Shown here in pieces: positions 1 to 8,440 of a DNA stretch of 64,000 bases. The notes beneath the pieces are model-generated. The model had not been told where the DNA came from. It saw only the letters and a list, made by a program, of their open reading frames with translations, and did no database searches. The translations under genes were made by a program, and so were the position numbers. The stretch spans positions 479,001-543,000 of the forward strand of contig NZ_AP022839.1 of NCBI RefSeq assembly GCF_011764505.1, given 5' to 3'. The DNA is from Legionella antarctica. Its GTDB lineage: Bacteria > Pseudomonadota > Gammaproteobacteria > Legionellales > Legionellaceae. Positions within the stretch are counted from its first letter, which is position 1, and every line of letters starts with the position of its first letter.

Positions 1-1511
1 AACAAACCTTGGGTTGTTCTGCACAAGCTTTAAAAGATGCAGGTTATAGTGCTAAAGAATTAAAAGATGCAGGTTTTACCGCCGCAGAATTAAAAGCAGC
101 AGGCTTTAGTGCGAATGATTTAAAAAACGCCGGCTTTACTGCAAAAGAATTACATGATGCAGGATTTAGCGCCGCAGAGTTAAAAGCGGCAGGCTTCAGC
201 GCCAAAGATTTAAAGGATGCCGGTTTTTCAGCAGCGGAATTAAAAGCGGCTGGCTTCAGCGCAGCGCAACTCAAGGCGGCTGGTTTTAGTGCAAAAGACT
301 TGAAAGATGCCGGCTTTTCAGCTGCTGATTTAAAAGCTGCAGGATTTGATGCCAAAGATCTTAAGGATGCCGGTTTTTCGGCTGCTGACTTGAAGGCTGC
401 AGGATTTAGTGCCAAAGATCTTAAAGACGCAGGTTTTTCTGCGGGCGAGTTAAAAGCTGCCGGATATAGTGCCAAGGATTTGAAGGATGCTGGATATAGT
501 GCACAGCAGCTAAAAGATGCTGGATTTACTGCAAATCAACTTCTTAATGCAGGATTCTCTCCACAGGATTCTGCTGTAGCTGGATTACAAGGTCCTAATC
601 TGCAGCAAGATGGATCAAGTCTTAGTGGAGTGCCCAGTTTACCAAGTGGAACCCAACCTACAGGCGCTTCACTAGCGGCTGCAAATAATGACAAATTACA
701 AGCAATTTTGAATAAACAAAATGACCAAATGGCCGAGCAAAAATATCAACAAAAAATTCAGCAAAGAACAGCTGATATGTTATCTGCAGCTAACCAATCG
801 GTCCAAGCATGGAAACAAGTATCAACTCAGGTTTATACGGAAGGTAATGCCGAGACAGTAGCGGCAGGTGCTGCTGTTCAGGGAGTAAGTTCTGCTACGA
901 TGAATAATCAAAGTGGAGCGGTTACAGATGCTACTCAGAAAGGAAATATGATAAAAACAGGGGATATCGTTTTTGCTGTAATGGATACCTCCGTTAATAG
1001 CGATGAACCGGGCCCCATTTTAGCGACTGTAGTTTCCGGTAGATTGAAGGGCTCCAAGTTAATTGGAAGTTTCAATTTGCCGTCTACAGCAGACAAAATG
1101 ATTATTACTTTTAATACCATGTCTATTCCAGGCGCCGCAAAAACAATATCGATATCCGCATTTGCTATTGATCCAAATACAGCCAGAACAGCATTGTCCA
1201 GCCGTACTGATCATCATTACCTGATGCGATATGGCTCTTTATTTGCTTCCTCTTTTCTACAAGGCTTTGGTAATGCGTTTCAATCAGCAAATACTACTGT
1301 AACAATTGGGGGAACTGGTGGTGGCAATAATATTACAGTTTCAAATGGTATTGGTCGTTCCGCTCTTGAAAATGCTGTAATCGGGTTAGCACAAGTCGGT
1401 CAAAACTGGAGTCAACAAGCACAGCAATTGTTTAATACACCAACTACAGTTGAAGTGTATTCCGGCACAGGAATCGGTGTTTTATTTACACAAGACGTTC
1501 AATCTATTTAA
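1..1511 (+). CDS. icmE: DotG/IcmE, type IVB secretion core protein (C-terminal part, 5' end outside window)
   Basis: Seen: an open frame runs in from the window edge (codon phase at base 3) for about 503 codons. The first ~180 codons are a degenerate ten-residue repeat with the pattern A-G-[FY]-[ST]-A-x-[DE]-L-K-x, the hallmark of DotG. A Gln/Ser-rich linker follows, then a C-terminal globular region (last ~200 residues, with glycine-rich TIGGTGGGNN) that fits the VirB10/TrbI domain. Known: DotG is the VirB10-like channel component spanning inner and outer membranes of the Dot/Icm complex; L. pneumophila DotG is about 1,050 residues, so roughly half is missing here. The TTG at base 9 is internal to the frame and is not the real start. 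It heads the colinear icmE-G-C-D-J-B run, and icmG begins 14 bases after its stop, suggesting coupled translation. Confidence 0.95.
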   Translation, partial: QTLGCSAQALKDAGYSAKELKDAGFTAAELKAAGFSANDLKNAGFTAKELHDAGFSAAELKAAGFSAKDLKDAGFSAAELKAAGFSAAQLKAAGFSAKDLKDAGFSAADLKAAGFDAKDLKDAGFSAADLKAAGFSAKDLKDAGFSAGELKAAGYSAKDLKDAGYSAQQLKDAGFTANQLLNAGFSPQDSAVAGLQGPNLQQDGSSLSGVPSLPSGTQPTGASLAAANNDKLQAILNKQNDQMAEQKYQQKIQQRTADMLSAANQSVQAWKQVSTQVYTEGNAETVAAGAAVQGVSSATMNNQSGAVTDATQKGNMIKTGDIVFAVMDTSVNSDEPGPILATVVSGRLKGSKLIGSFNLPSTADKMIITFNTMSIPGAAKTISISAFAIDPNTARTALSSRTDHHYLMRYGSLFASSFLQGFGNAFQSANTTVTIGGTGGGNNITVSNGIGRSALENAVIGLAQVGQNWSQQAQQLFNTPTTVEVYSGTGIGVLFTQDVQSI

Positions 1512-1525
1512 TTTGATGGCAGATA

Positions 1526-2332
1526 ATGATGGCAGACAATGATCAAAATAATGATGAGTATCAATTCGCAGAATTAGATGCTCTTGATAATGAATCCATG
1601 CAAGATGAATCCAGCTTAAACAGCGCAACATCTTCAACTCAAGGTCGTTATTCTGAAAGTAAGAATGTTAAGCGTAATGCACTCATCGCTGTTGGTGTAC
1701 TTGTCTTGGCGATGGTTATTTACAAAATAGTAGGTTGGATTTATTCCGGAAAAACTGATGTTGATTCCAGTCAAACTACAGTTACGCCTATAGCCCAGGT
1801 AACACCTCAGCCCGTCCAAACCACTATTACTCCTACACCTGTCCCAACTATTCAACAGCCACAACCTGTCGTAACTAAAAGCGATACTGAATTAAGACAG
1901 AAAGTATCTGCCATTGAATTATCGCAACAAACCGTTAGAGCGGAAGTAAGTTCTGTCGGTCAGCAAGTCGGAACCGTCAATAACAATATAAATAATTTAA
2001 ATGCGCAAATTGCTAATTTGAACCAGGTCATTGGAAATCTATCAACTCAAGTAGCTGAACAATCAGCAGAAATCAACATGCTAATGTCTCGTTATAAGCC
2101 CAAACCTGTTAAACGAGTAACTCCACATATAAGAGTTCAACGCATTGTTTATTATATCCAGGCAGTAATACCCGGTAGGGCATGGCTAATTGGTTCAAAT
2201 GGTTCTACACTTACAGTAAGAGAAGGGACGAAAATTGCAGGGTATGGGACAGTTAAATTAATAGACTCCATGCAAGGTCGAGTATTAACTAGTTCCGGGC
2301 AAGTGATAAGATTTAGTCAAGAAGATAGTTGA
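1526..2332 (+). CDS. icmG: DotF/IcmG, Dot/Icm inner-membrane protein
   Basis: Known: DotF is a bitopic inner-membrane protein of the Dot/Icm core, implicated in assembly and effector recognition. Seen: 268 residues, close to the L. pneumophila length I recall (269). An acidic cytosolic N terminus (~50 residues) leads to one membrane segment at about 52-73, a Pro/Thr/Gln-rich linker, a Gln/Asn-rich coiled-coil stretch at about 120-190, and a compact C-terminal domain from about 205. The start has two ATGs in a row (1526 and 1529) with no good Shine-Dalgarno, so translation is probably coupled to icmE. A 13-base tandem duplication at 1515-1540 spans the start and leaves an out-of-frame decoy ATG at 1516 that stops after eight codons. 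Confidence 0.95.
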   Translation: MMADNDQNNDEYQFAELDALDNESMQDESSLNSATSSTQGRYSESKNVKRNALIAVGVLVLAMVIYKIVGWIYSGKTDVDSSQTTVTPIAQVTPQPVQTTITPTPVPTIQQPQPVVTKSDTELRQKVSAIELSQQTVRAEVSSVGQQVGTVNNNINNLNAQIANLNQVIGNLSTQVAEQSAEINMLMSRYKPKPVKRVTPHIRVQRIVYYIQAVIPGRAWLIGSNGSTLTVREGTKIAGYGTVKLIDSMQGRVLTSSGQVIRFSQEDS

Positions 2333-2339
2333 GGTAATT

Positions 2340-2921
2340 ATGGCTGCTGGAACTTGTACGGGTGGTACAGTCGCATGTTGGATAGCTAGTCAGGCGAATC
2401 TATTAACAAATATAAGTAATTCTTTAGCTCCTGTACAACGTCTGATTACAGGCGGAGCTTATCTGATTGGTTGTGCTTTTATATTTAAAGCAATTTATAG
2501 TTTGAAAGTCTATGGGGAAGCTAGAACCATGATGTCCAATAGTGCTAGCGTTAAAGAGCCTATTGTGTACTTAATGGTGGGTGCTTTGTTGATATATTTT
2601 CCTACTGGCTTTGCAATACTGATGCAAACAACTTTTGGTTATCAAAATATACTTCAATATGCTCCAGTGAATAGTGGCAATGCGGCTCTGGATACACTTT
2701 TTGGTTCAGGTAGCGTCGTAGGTAAGCCTTTAATGATGTTAATTCGTGTTATTGGTTTAATTGCATTTGTCCGGGGTTGGGTCTTAATTGCTCGTTCTGC
2801 TTCACAAGGACAACCTCCCGGAGGTACAGGGAAAGGATTGATGCATGTTTTTGGAGGAATATTAGCAATCAATATTGTAGGTACTCTCAATATGATTAAT
2901 AATACTTTATACGGTACGTAG
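2340..2921 (+). CDS. icmC: DotE/IcmC, Dot/Icm membrane protein
   Basis: Known: DotE is a small polytopic inner-membrane protein required for Dot/Icm function, with paralogues DotV, DotP (IcmD) and IcmV. Seen: 193 residues (L. pneumophila about 194), with four hydrophobic segments at roughly 38-58, 75-95, 128-150 and 165-185. The GG-A-Y-L-G start of the first helix (near GGAYLIG) matches the DotV paralogue at 31373. GAGG at 2331-2334 sits five bases before the ATG at 2340, and the gap to icmG is only seven bases, so it is co-transcribed with it. A second hydrophobic block ends in GTLNMINNTL, again shared in pattern with DotV. Confidence 0.94.
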   Translation: MAAGTCTGGTVACWIASQANLLTNISNSLAPVQRLITGGAYLIGCAFIFKAIYSLKVYGEARTMMSNSASVKEPIVYLMVGALLIYFPTGFAILMQTTFGYQNILQYAPVNSGNAALDTLFGSGSVVGKPLMMLIRVIGLIAFVRGWVLIARSASQGQPPGGTGKGLMHVFGGILAINIVGTLNMINNTLYGT

Positions 2922-2949
2922 TGAAAAGAAATTAAAGTAGGAGAAATAA

Positions 2950-3342
2950 GTGAAAGGCACTATTAATATTAACAAAGATTATAAATCCTGGCTCATTTTT
3001 GCAGCATCGGCTAGTTTAATTGCGTTGGTGAGTCAAGACGCGTCGGCTGGAGCCCTCACATTGGGGGGAATGGCATCCTCAATTACCAAGTCATTTACTA
3101 ACTTGGCTAAATTAATCACAGCCGGTTCTTATTTGGCAGGTTTGGGATTCTCTATAGGTGCTATTATGAAATTTAAGCAGCACAAAGATAATCCAACCCA
3201 AATACCCATAGGTACTCCTATTGCTTTGGTTTTTATAGCGGCAGCTTTATTGTTCCTGCCAACAATTTTAGGAGTAACAGGACAAACTATGTTCGGTGGA
3301 GCTGGGAAAACAGCTGGTCCTACAGGAAGCGTTTTCCAATAA
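2950..3342 (+). CDS. icmD: DotP/IcmD copy 1
   Basis: Known: IcmD/DotP is a small membrane protein (about 130 residues) essential in L. pneumophila, where I recall a single copy. Seen: 130 residues starting at GTG 2950 behind AGGAG (2939-2943, six-base spacing). A hydrophobic N-terminal segment resembling a signal sequence ends near ASA, followed by two transmembrane helices around 55-73 and 88-108 joined by the charged loop KFKQHKDNPTQ. The C terminus is Gly-rich. This is the first of three tandem paralogues whose cores are almost identical and whose first ~45 residues differ. It is the copy in the ancestral position right after icmC (28-base gap), so I take it as the orthologue by place. Confidence 0.93.
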   Translation: MKGTININKDYKSWLIFAASASLIALVSQDASAGALTLGGMASSITKSFTNLAKLITAGSYLAGLGFSIGAIMKFKQHKDNPTQIPIGTPIALVFIAAALLFLPTILGVTGQTMFGGAGKTAGPTGSVFQ

Positions 3343-3518
3343 TAGTTTCACTTTAAAGGTCGATGGATCGACTCAAATGCTGCAGATTCTAATGGGAGAA
3401 GGTATTTAGCTCATAAAATGTCGATTGGCACATCAATAAAAAATATTTTATGGGCTGGATACTTAAATCCAGGATTATAGGTAATATTGGACTAATGTAT
3501 TAGTATCAGGAGAGTACA

Positions 3519-3911
3519 GTGAACTATAAAAGCTTCAATCAATCGGATAAATTCTGGCTGATTTGTGTTGCTTGCATTGGCTTTCTTGCTATTGTGTGTC
3601 AAGAAACGGCAGCGAGTCCCTCCGTGGGAAAAATGGCCTCTTCTATTACTAGTTCTTTTACCAACGTGGCTAAATTAATAACTGCAGGTTCCTATCTGGC
3701 TGGTTTAGGATTTTCTATTGGTGCCATTATGAAATTCAAACAGCACAAAGACAATCCAACCCAAGTTCCTGTTGGTACTCCAATAGCCTTGGTTTTCATA
3801 GCGGCGGCCTTATTATTCCTACCTACTATTTTAGGAGTAACCGGTATGACTATGTTTGGCGAGGCAGGTAAAACTGCAGGTCCTAGTGGATCTGCCTATA
3901 CGTCAGGTTAG
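3519..3911 (+). CDS. icmD: DotP/IcmD copy 2 (tandem paralogue)
   Basis: Seen: 130 residues with GTG start at 3519 behind AGGAG (3508-3512, six-base spacing), the same start architecture as copy 1. The region from about residue 40 (MASSIT...) to 118 nearly matches copies 1 and 3, including the loop KFKQHKDNPTQ and the helix FIAAALLFLPTILGVTG. The N-terminal hydrophobic segment is diverged (Cys-rich, WLICVACIG) and the tail ends SAYTSG instead of TGSVFQ. It is separated from copy 1 by 176 non-coding bases in which I see no promoter, terminator or second gene. Inference: all three are intact and ribosome-ready, so they may be expressed together; whether they are redundant or specialised cannot be told from sequence. 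Confidence 0.9.
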   Translation: MNYKSFNQSDKFWLICVACIGFLAIVCQETAASPSVGKMASSITSSFTNVAKLITAGSYLAGLGFSIGAIMKFKQHKDNPTQVPVGTPIALVFIAAALLFLPTILGVTGMTMFGEAGKTAGPSGSAYTSG

Positions 3912-4075
3912 TTTTATTTTGTAATAGATGTTTTTTGTTGCGCAGTTTGATTAAGGAAAATTGACGATTTTAGCTATGATTTTAAAAAATATTGAATGTT
4001 TTTTAATCTATTTAAGTGTACTGATTGGAGCTATTTTTTGTGTAAATAATGGAACAGCATCAGTTAAGGAGAGAT

Positions 4076-4468
4076 ATGGTGAATAATAACTTTATGAGTA
4101 AATCTGATTATAAATCATGGTTAATCAGTGTGGCTTGCATCAGCTTAATAGCTCTGGTAAGCCAGGATGCGGCCGCGAGTAAAAGTTTAGGAAATATGGC
4201 CTCGGCAATGACTGGTTCATTTACGAATGTTGCCAAATTAGTAACAGCTGGTTCGTACTTGGCGGGTTTAGGGTTTTCAATAGGTGCCATTATGAAATTC
4301 AAACAGCACAAAGACAATCCGACTCAAGTCCCTATTGGAACACCCATAGCGCTCGTTTTCATAGCGGCAGCTTTATTATTCCTACCCACTATTTTAGGGG
4401 TGACCGGTACGACTATGTTTGGTGAAGCAGGAAAAACAGCAGGTCCTACAGGAAGTGTTTTTCAATAG
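4076..4468 (+). CDS. icmD: DotP/IcmD copy 3 (tandem paralogue)
   Basis: Seen: I start this copy at ATG 4076, which gives 130 residues, the same length as the other two. AGGAG at 4067-4071 precedes it by four bases; the next codon, GTG 4079, has better spacing (seven) and matches the GTG starts of the other copies, so either may be used. An upstream ATG at 4049 in frame has no ribosome site. The core from residue ~45 is almost identical to copies 1 and 2. The N terminus (DYKSWLI, ALVSQDA) is closer to copy 1, and the tail TGSVFQ also matches copy 1. A strong hairpin follows at 4491-4529. Copies 1 and 3 therefore look the more recent pair. Confidence 0.9.
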   Translation: MVNNNFMSKSDYKSWLISVACISLIALVSQDAAASKSLGNMASAMTGSFTNVAKLVTAGSYLAGLGFSIGAIMKFKQHKDNPTQVPIGTPIALVFIAAALLFLPTILGVTGTTMFGEAGKTAGPTGSVFQ

Positions 4469-4490
4469 TTATTGTTTGTTGCTAATGTTG

Positions 4491-4529
4491 ATGGTGATGG
4501 TAGAGTTTTTCTTGCTTTACCATCACCAT
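4491..4529 (+). terminator. Hairpin after icmD copy 3 (terminator or attenuator ahead of icmJ)
   Basis: A perfect 12-base stem (ATGGTGATGGTA at 4491-4502 with TACCATCACCAT at 4518-4529), extended inward by GAG/CTT pairs, closes a short T-rich loop. The 3' flank is AT-rich (TATTTTATGG) but has no long T run, so it may only weaken transcription into icmJ, which starts 139 bases downstream. Confidence 0.55.
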
Positions 4530-4667
4530 TATTTTATGGTTCAAACTGACTGATGAGAAATATAATAGTATCATAGTAAATAGATGGATTTGATGTTGTT
4601 GGGTCTATTGAGATAGATTTATTATGAGACAATGCCCCAATTAATCAGGTTAGAGTGAGCCAAGAAT

Positions 4668-5294
4668 ATGGCGGAAAATCAAGAACATTGTAAGTTGAAA
4701 TTAAATGCTACACCGGGTTCCTGGCGTCTGTATTCATCCAGGAAGGTTGATGAGCGATTTAGATCATATGAACAGAAAATATTTCATAGGGATAGGTACA
4801 CCTGCCAATTTTGTGGTTTTCAAGCCCGTTTATTTCAAGAAATAGTTAATCTTGATAATGATTATACAAATAATCGATTGTCAAATTTAGCAACAGCATG
4901 TTGTTTTTGTGCTCAATGTTTTTTTATCGAGTCAGTGGGCGTTGGTGGTTATGGCGGAGGAACATTAGTCTATCTTCCCGAAATGACTCAATCAGAATTG
5001 AATAGTTTATGTCATGTATTATTTTGTGCAATAACTAATGATACGGGTTATAAATCAAGTGCTCAAAACATCTACAGATCATTTAAATTTCGGTCACAAG
5101 TAGTTGAAGAGAAATTTGGAGAAGGAACCAGTGACCCTGCAATATTTGGTCAATTAATGATTGATGCAGGTATTAACAAAGAAGAAACCCGAGTGCAGCT
5201 GTTCAAGAATATACGTTTGTTGCCTTCAAGAGCTAAATTCCGCAAGCAAATCGAGAAATGGGCTGCCAGTGCATTAGAAGAAATTGCAGATTGA
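4668..5294 (+). CDS. icmJ: DotN/IcmJ, coupling-complex component
   Basis: Known: DotN is a soluble protein that binds the DotL coupling ATPase and is part of the type IV coupling complex; its fold is HNH-nuclease-like with bound zinc but it is not known as a nuclease. Seen: 208 residues, the family length. The N-terminal half has a Cys pair at C46-x2-C49 (YTCQFCG) and a second cluster C78-C79-x-C81-x2-C84 (ACCFCAQC), the likely zinc site, with the LDNDYTNNRLSNL segment between them typical of HNH-type folds. The C-terminal half is helical. It lies 38 bases before icmB, in the conserved icmJ-icmB order. Confidence 0.94.
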   Translation: MAENQEHCKLKLNATPGSWRLYSSRKVDERFRSYEQKIFHRDRYTCQFCGFQARLFQEIVNLDNDYTNNRLSNLATACCFCAQCFFIESVGVGGYGGGTLVYLPEMTQSELNSLCHVLFCAITNDTGYKSSAQNIYRSFKFRSQVVEEKFGEGTSDPAIFGQLMIDAGINKEETRVQLFKNIRLLPSRAKFRKQIEKWAASALEEIAD

Positions 5295-5332
5295 ATAAAA
5301 TTAAGATACATCATTCAGATTGAGGATATGGG

Positions 5333-8300
5333 ATGGCAAAATGGTCAGAATCGTTTTTTGAAGGTATAGATACCTTCTTTGCCTGGTTAAGTACGTCTTT
5401 GCGACAAACGACAGAGTCTTATATTGATTTGGAAACAGCCGATAGCCCTACTGTATTAGTTAACCATGATGGAAGTTTAATATCGATATTAAAAATAGAG
5501 GGGATAACTGCCCTTGCTGGCTCAGATGAATTCGATCATCTGGTTGAGGGATTAAATAATTCATTTCAAGCTGCTATGGGTAGGCCAGGACACGCCTTAC
5601 AAGTGTATTTCAGTCACGATAAACAAAATATTAAAAAACTGATTCAGGATATCTATTCCCCAGCAGAGGCATCAGCTGAACGTCTGGAACTTAAATTGGG
5701 GGATTTGTTTGAAGAGCGAGTTAATTATTTGTCACAATATTGCGCGGAGGAGCGCTTGTATTTTGTATTAATTACTCGACCATTCAATTTAACCAGCGAT
5801 CAATTAAAGGCTGCTAATAAAGCTAAATTGAAGATGTTGAAGGATAACAAAGCCCCTCCATTTAAAAACAGTCAGACAATTTTTGCAGCGGTTCCTGAAT
5901 TACGAGATACGCATGATGCTTATGTGCGCGCCATTATTAATGATATAGACTCATTGAGTATTTTTGGCAGGTTACTGGATGTTCATGAAGCAGTTCATGC
6001 AATACGGATGACTGCAGACCCTGATTATACTGCGGATGATTGGAGGGCAACCCTGCCTGGAGATAAGTTGCCTGTACGTGAGATAAACAGTTTTGAGGGG
6101 GATGCTTCTGACTTGCTATGGCCGTCACTGGCAAAACAGGTGATACCCAGAGATGCTGAAGCCATAGATTTGCGTACAGTAAGAGTCGGGGATAAGATTT
6201 ATTCCTCAACTTACATTGATTTATTTCCCAAAGATGTCAGACCTTTTATTAATTTGTTTTCACGCATTCTCCCTTCCCATATACCATGGAAAATTTCTTT
6301 TCTAATAGAAAGTGAAGGGCTTAGTACGATAAAACTCAAAGGGCTGTTAGCGGCAATTTTGAGCTTTAGTTCGGCACAAAATCGTTTAATAAGTGATTCA
6401 GTAAATTTATTAAAGTATTTACAGCTAAATACCGATGAAGCGATAGTTCGTTTGCGTGTAGTTGCTGCAACTTGGGCTCCTGAAGGCAATCTACCCTTAC
6501 TCAGACGCAGGAGTTCTGAATTAGTTAAAGCAATTCAAGGTTGGGGATCGACCGATGTGTCTGAAATTTGTGGTGATCCATTTGCAGGTTTTGTTTCAAC
6601 GATGCTGGCTACAACGCTTAACAGTGCAGGAGTACCCAGTGTTGCACCACTGACTTCAGTTATTTCGATGTTACCTATTACACGTCCAGCATCACCATGG
6701 AAGACAGGAGCGTTACTTTTTAGATCTCCGGATGGTAAACCTTGGCCATTTCAACCTGGTTCAACAGAACAAACAACCTGGATTGATTTGGTCTATGCGC
6801 GCCCAGGTTCTGGTAAATCAGTATTATCCAACGCTATAAATCTGGCTTTATGTTTATCAGGCGGATTAATACGCTTACCACGTATCGCAATTATTGATAT
6901 AGGACCATCCAGTAGCGGTTTAATTTCACTATTAAAAGAAGCATTACCTGCTTCCAAGCGCCATTTAGTGGCATATCATCGCTTAAGAATGACTCCTGAA
7001 TATTCAATAAATCCTTTTGACACTCAATTAGGATGTCGTTATCCAACTGCTCTGGAACGATCCTTTCTAGTTAATTTTATGACTTTATTAACTACTCCAT
7101 TAGGTGCAGAAAAACCTTACGATGGTATGCCTGATTTGGCCGGTATGGTGGTAGATGAACTGTATAAAAGTATGGCTGATGAGTTTAATCCTACTCCTTA
7201 TGCTCCTGGAATAGAGGAGTTTATTGATGGCATTTTGGAAGAAATAGGCTTTGTTCGTGATTCAAAGTCTACTTGGTGGGAAGTTACTGACTCTCTTTAT
7301 TCTGCAGGGTTTATCCATGAAGCATTGCTGGCACAGAGATATGCTATGCCCCTGTTGGCCGATGCGGCCTCAATTTGTAGAACTCCCTCTATTGAGGATC
7401 TTTATGAAAAAGTGACCGCACCCACCGGAGAGTCATTGATCAATGCATTTTCAAGAATGATTTCCGCAGCGGTTCGAGAATATCCTATATTGTCGCGCGT
7501 CAGTAGTTTTGATATTGGTGATGCCAGAGTAGTTTCGCTGGATCTTGATGAAGTAGCTAAGAGTGGTGGTGATGCTGCGGACAGACAAACCGCTGTTATG
7601 TATATGCTTGCTCGCTATGTCCTGGCCAGACATTATTATTTAACTGATGAAAGCTTGAGCAGTATTCCAGAACAATACAAAGAATATCATAAAGAAAGAA
7701 TTATGCAGATTAGAGAAGATCATAAACGTATTGTATATGACGAATTCCATCGTACTTCCAAATCCATGGCAGTCCGTGAACAAGTCATTATCGACATGCG
7801 AGAAGGGCGTAAATGGAAAGTGCAAATTGCGTTGCTGTCCCAATCAGTAGATGACTTTGATCCTGTGATGATAGATTTTGCAACTGCTATTTACATTATG
7901 GATGCAGGCCCATCCCAAGCAATTGATAAAACAACAGCGATTTTCGGACTTTCTGAGACTGCAAAAGTAGCCTTACGAACCAGAGTACATGGTCCCCGGC
8001 AGGGGGGAGCAACATTCCTGGCGCAATTTTCTACTAAAACAGGGGTGAACGTTCAATTATTAACTTTGACCTTAGGCCCTGTAGAATTATGGGCATTTAG
8101 TACAACCGCTGAAGATGCGACCGTACGAAATCATCTATACAGACATCTTGGCCCATCTGAAGCAAGACGTCTCTTAGCCGCGTTGTTTCCTAATGGTTCC
8201 ATAGCCAAGGTAATAGAAACTCGTTTATCCGGGATGAAAGAGAAAGGTGGCTTGATTGAAGAGGAAGACAAAGAGGGGATTATTGATCAGTTGGTTAACG

Positions 8301-8359
8301 ACATTCTGGAAGCCTACTCTAAAGATCCTAATATTAAAAGTTTACCTGTAAAAGTTTAA
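5333..8359 (+). CDS. icmB: DotO/IcmB, VirB4-type secretion ATPase
   Basis: Known: DotO is the cytoplasmic VirB4-like ATPase that forms the hexameric base of the Dot/Icm inner-membrane complex. Seen: 1,008 residues, family length. The N-terminal half is the VirB4-like adapter region. The ATPase domain has Walker A ARPGSGKS at about 487-494 and Walker B IVYDEF at about 800-805, followed by a Gln-containing sensor stretch (IALLSQSVDDF). GAGG at 5322-5325 precedes the ATG at 5333 by seven bases. It is the last gene of the icmE-B run. Downstream of it the ancestral order continues only at icmF (on the other strand) after 5.5 kb of accessory DNA. Confidence 0.96.
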   Translation: MAKWSESFFEGIDTFFAWLSTSLRQTTESYIDLETADSPTVLVNHDGSLISILKIEGITALAGSDEFDHLVEGLNNSFQAAMGRPGHALQVYFSHDKQNIKKLIQDIYSPAEASAERLELKLGDLFEERVNYLSQYCAEERLYFVLITRPFNLTSDQLKAANKAKLKMLKDNKAPPFKNSQTIFAAVPELRDTHDAYVRAIINDIDSLSIFGRLLDVHEAVHAIRMTADPDYTADDWRATLPGDKLPVREINSFEGDASDLLWPSLAKQVIPRDAEAIDLRTVRVGDKIYSSTYIDLFPKDVRPFINLFSRILPSHIPWKISFLIESEGLSTIKLKGLLAAILSFSSAQNRLISDSVNLLKYLQLNTDEAIVRLRVVAATWAPEGNLPLLRRRSSELVKAIQGWGSTDVSEICGDPFAGFVSTMLATTLNSAGVPSVAPLTSVISMLPITRPASPWKTGALLFRSPDGKPWPFQPGSTEQTTWIDLVYARPGSGKSVLSNAINLALCLSGGLIRLPRIAIIDIGPSSSGLISLLKEALPASKRHLVAYHRLRMTPEYSINPFDTQLGCRYPTALERSFLVNFMTLLTTPLGAEKPYDGMPDLAGMVVDELYKSMADEFNPTPYAPGIEEFIDGILEEIGFVRDSKSTWWEVTDSLYSAGFIHEALLAQRYAMPLLADAASICRTPSIEDLYEKVTAPTGESLINAFSRMISAAVREYPILSRVSSFDIGDARVVSLDLDEVAKSGGDAADRQTAVMYMLARYVLARHYYLTDESLSSIPEQYKEYHKERIMQIREDHKRIVYDEFHRTSKSMAVREQVIIDMREGRKWKVQIALLSQSVDDFDPVMIDFATAIYIMDAGPSQAIDKTTAIFGLSETAKVALRTRVHGPRQGGATFLAQFSTKTGVNVQLLTLTLGPVELWAFSTTAEDATVRNHLYRHLGPSEARRLLAALFPNGSIAKVIETRLSGMKEKGGLIEEEDKEGIIDQLVNDILEAYSKDPNIKSLPVKV

Positions 8360-8367
8360 CTATTATT

Positions 8368-8424
8368 CCCCGCGGCTTGCCACGGGGTTGTGCTTGAGGT
8401 AGGTTCCAGGGGGTGTCAGCCCCT
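8368..8424. terminator. Paired hairpins between convergent icmB and 8441-8998
   Basis: Two short GC-rich hairpins: CCCCG (8368-8372) with CGGGG (8383-8387), and AGGGG (8408-8412) with CCCCT (8420-8424). The second is followed on the + strand by AAAATAAATTTCTTCTT. They lie in the 81-base gap between two converging genes, so bidirectional termination is the likely role. Confidence 0.5.
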
Positions 8425-8440
8425 AAAATAAATTTCTTCT

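Noticed and set aside
44..475. 143-codon open frame antisense to the icmE repeat region
   Set aside because: It mirrors the decapeptide repeat of DotG on the other strand (Ala/Lys/Ser repeats), with no ribosome site; a composition artefact.
30..570. Regular 30-base repeats that might look like a tandem or CRISPR-like array
   Set aside because: They encode the ten-residue DotG repeat, are in frame, have no spacers of unique sequence, and are translated on the + strand.
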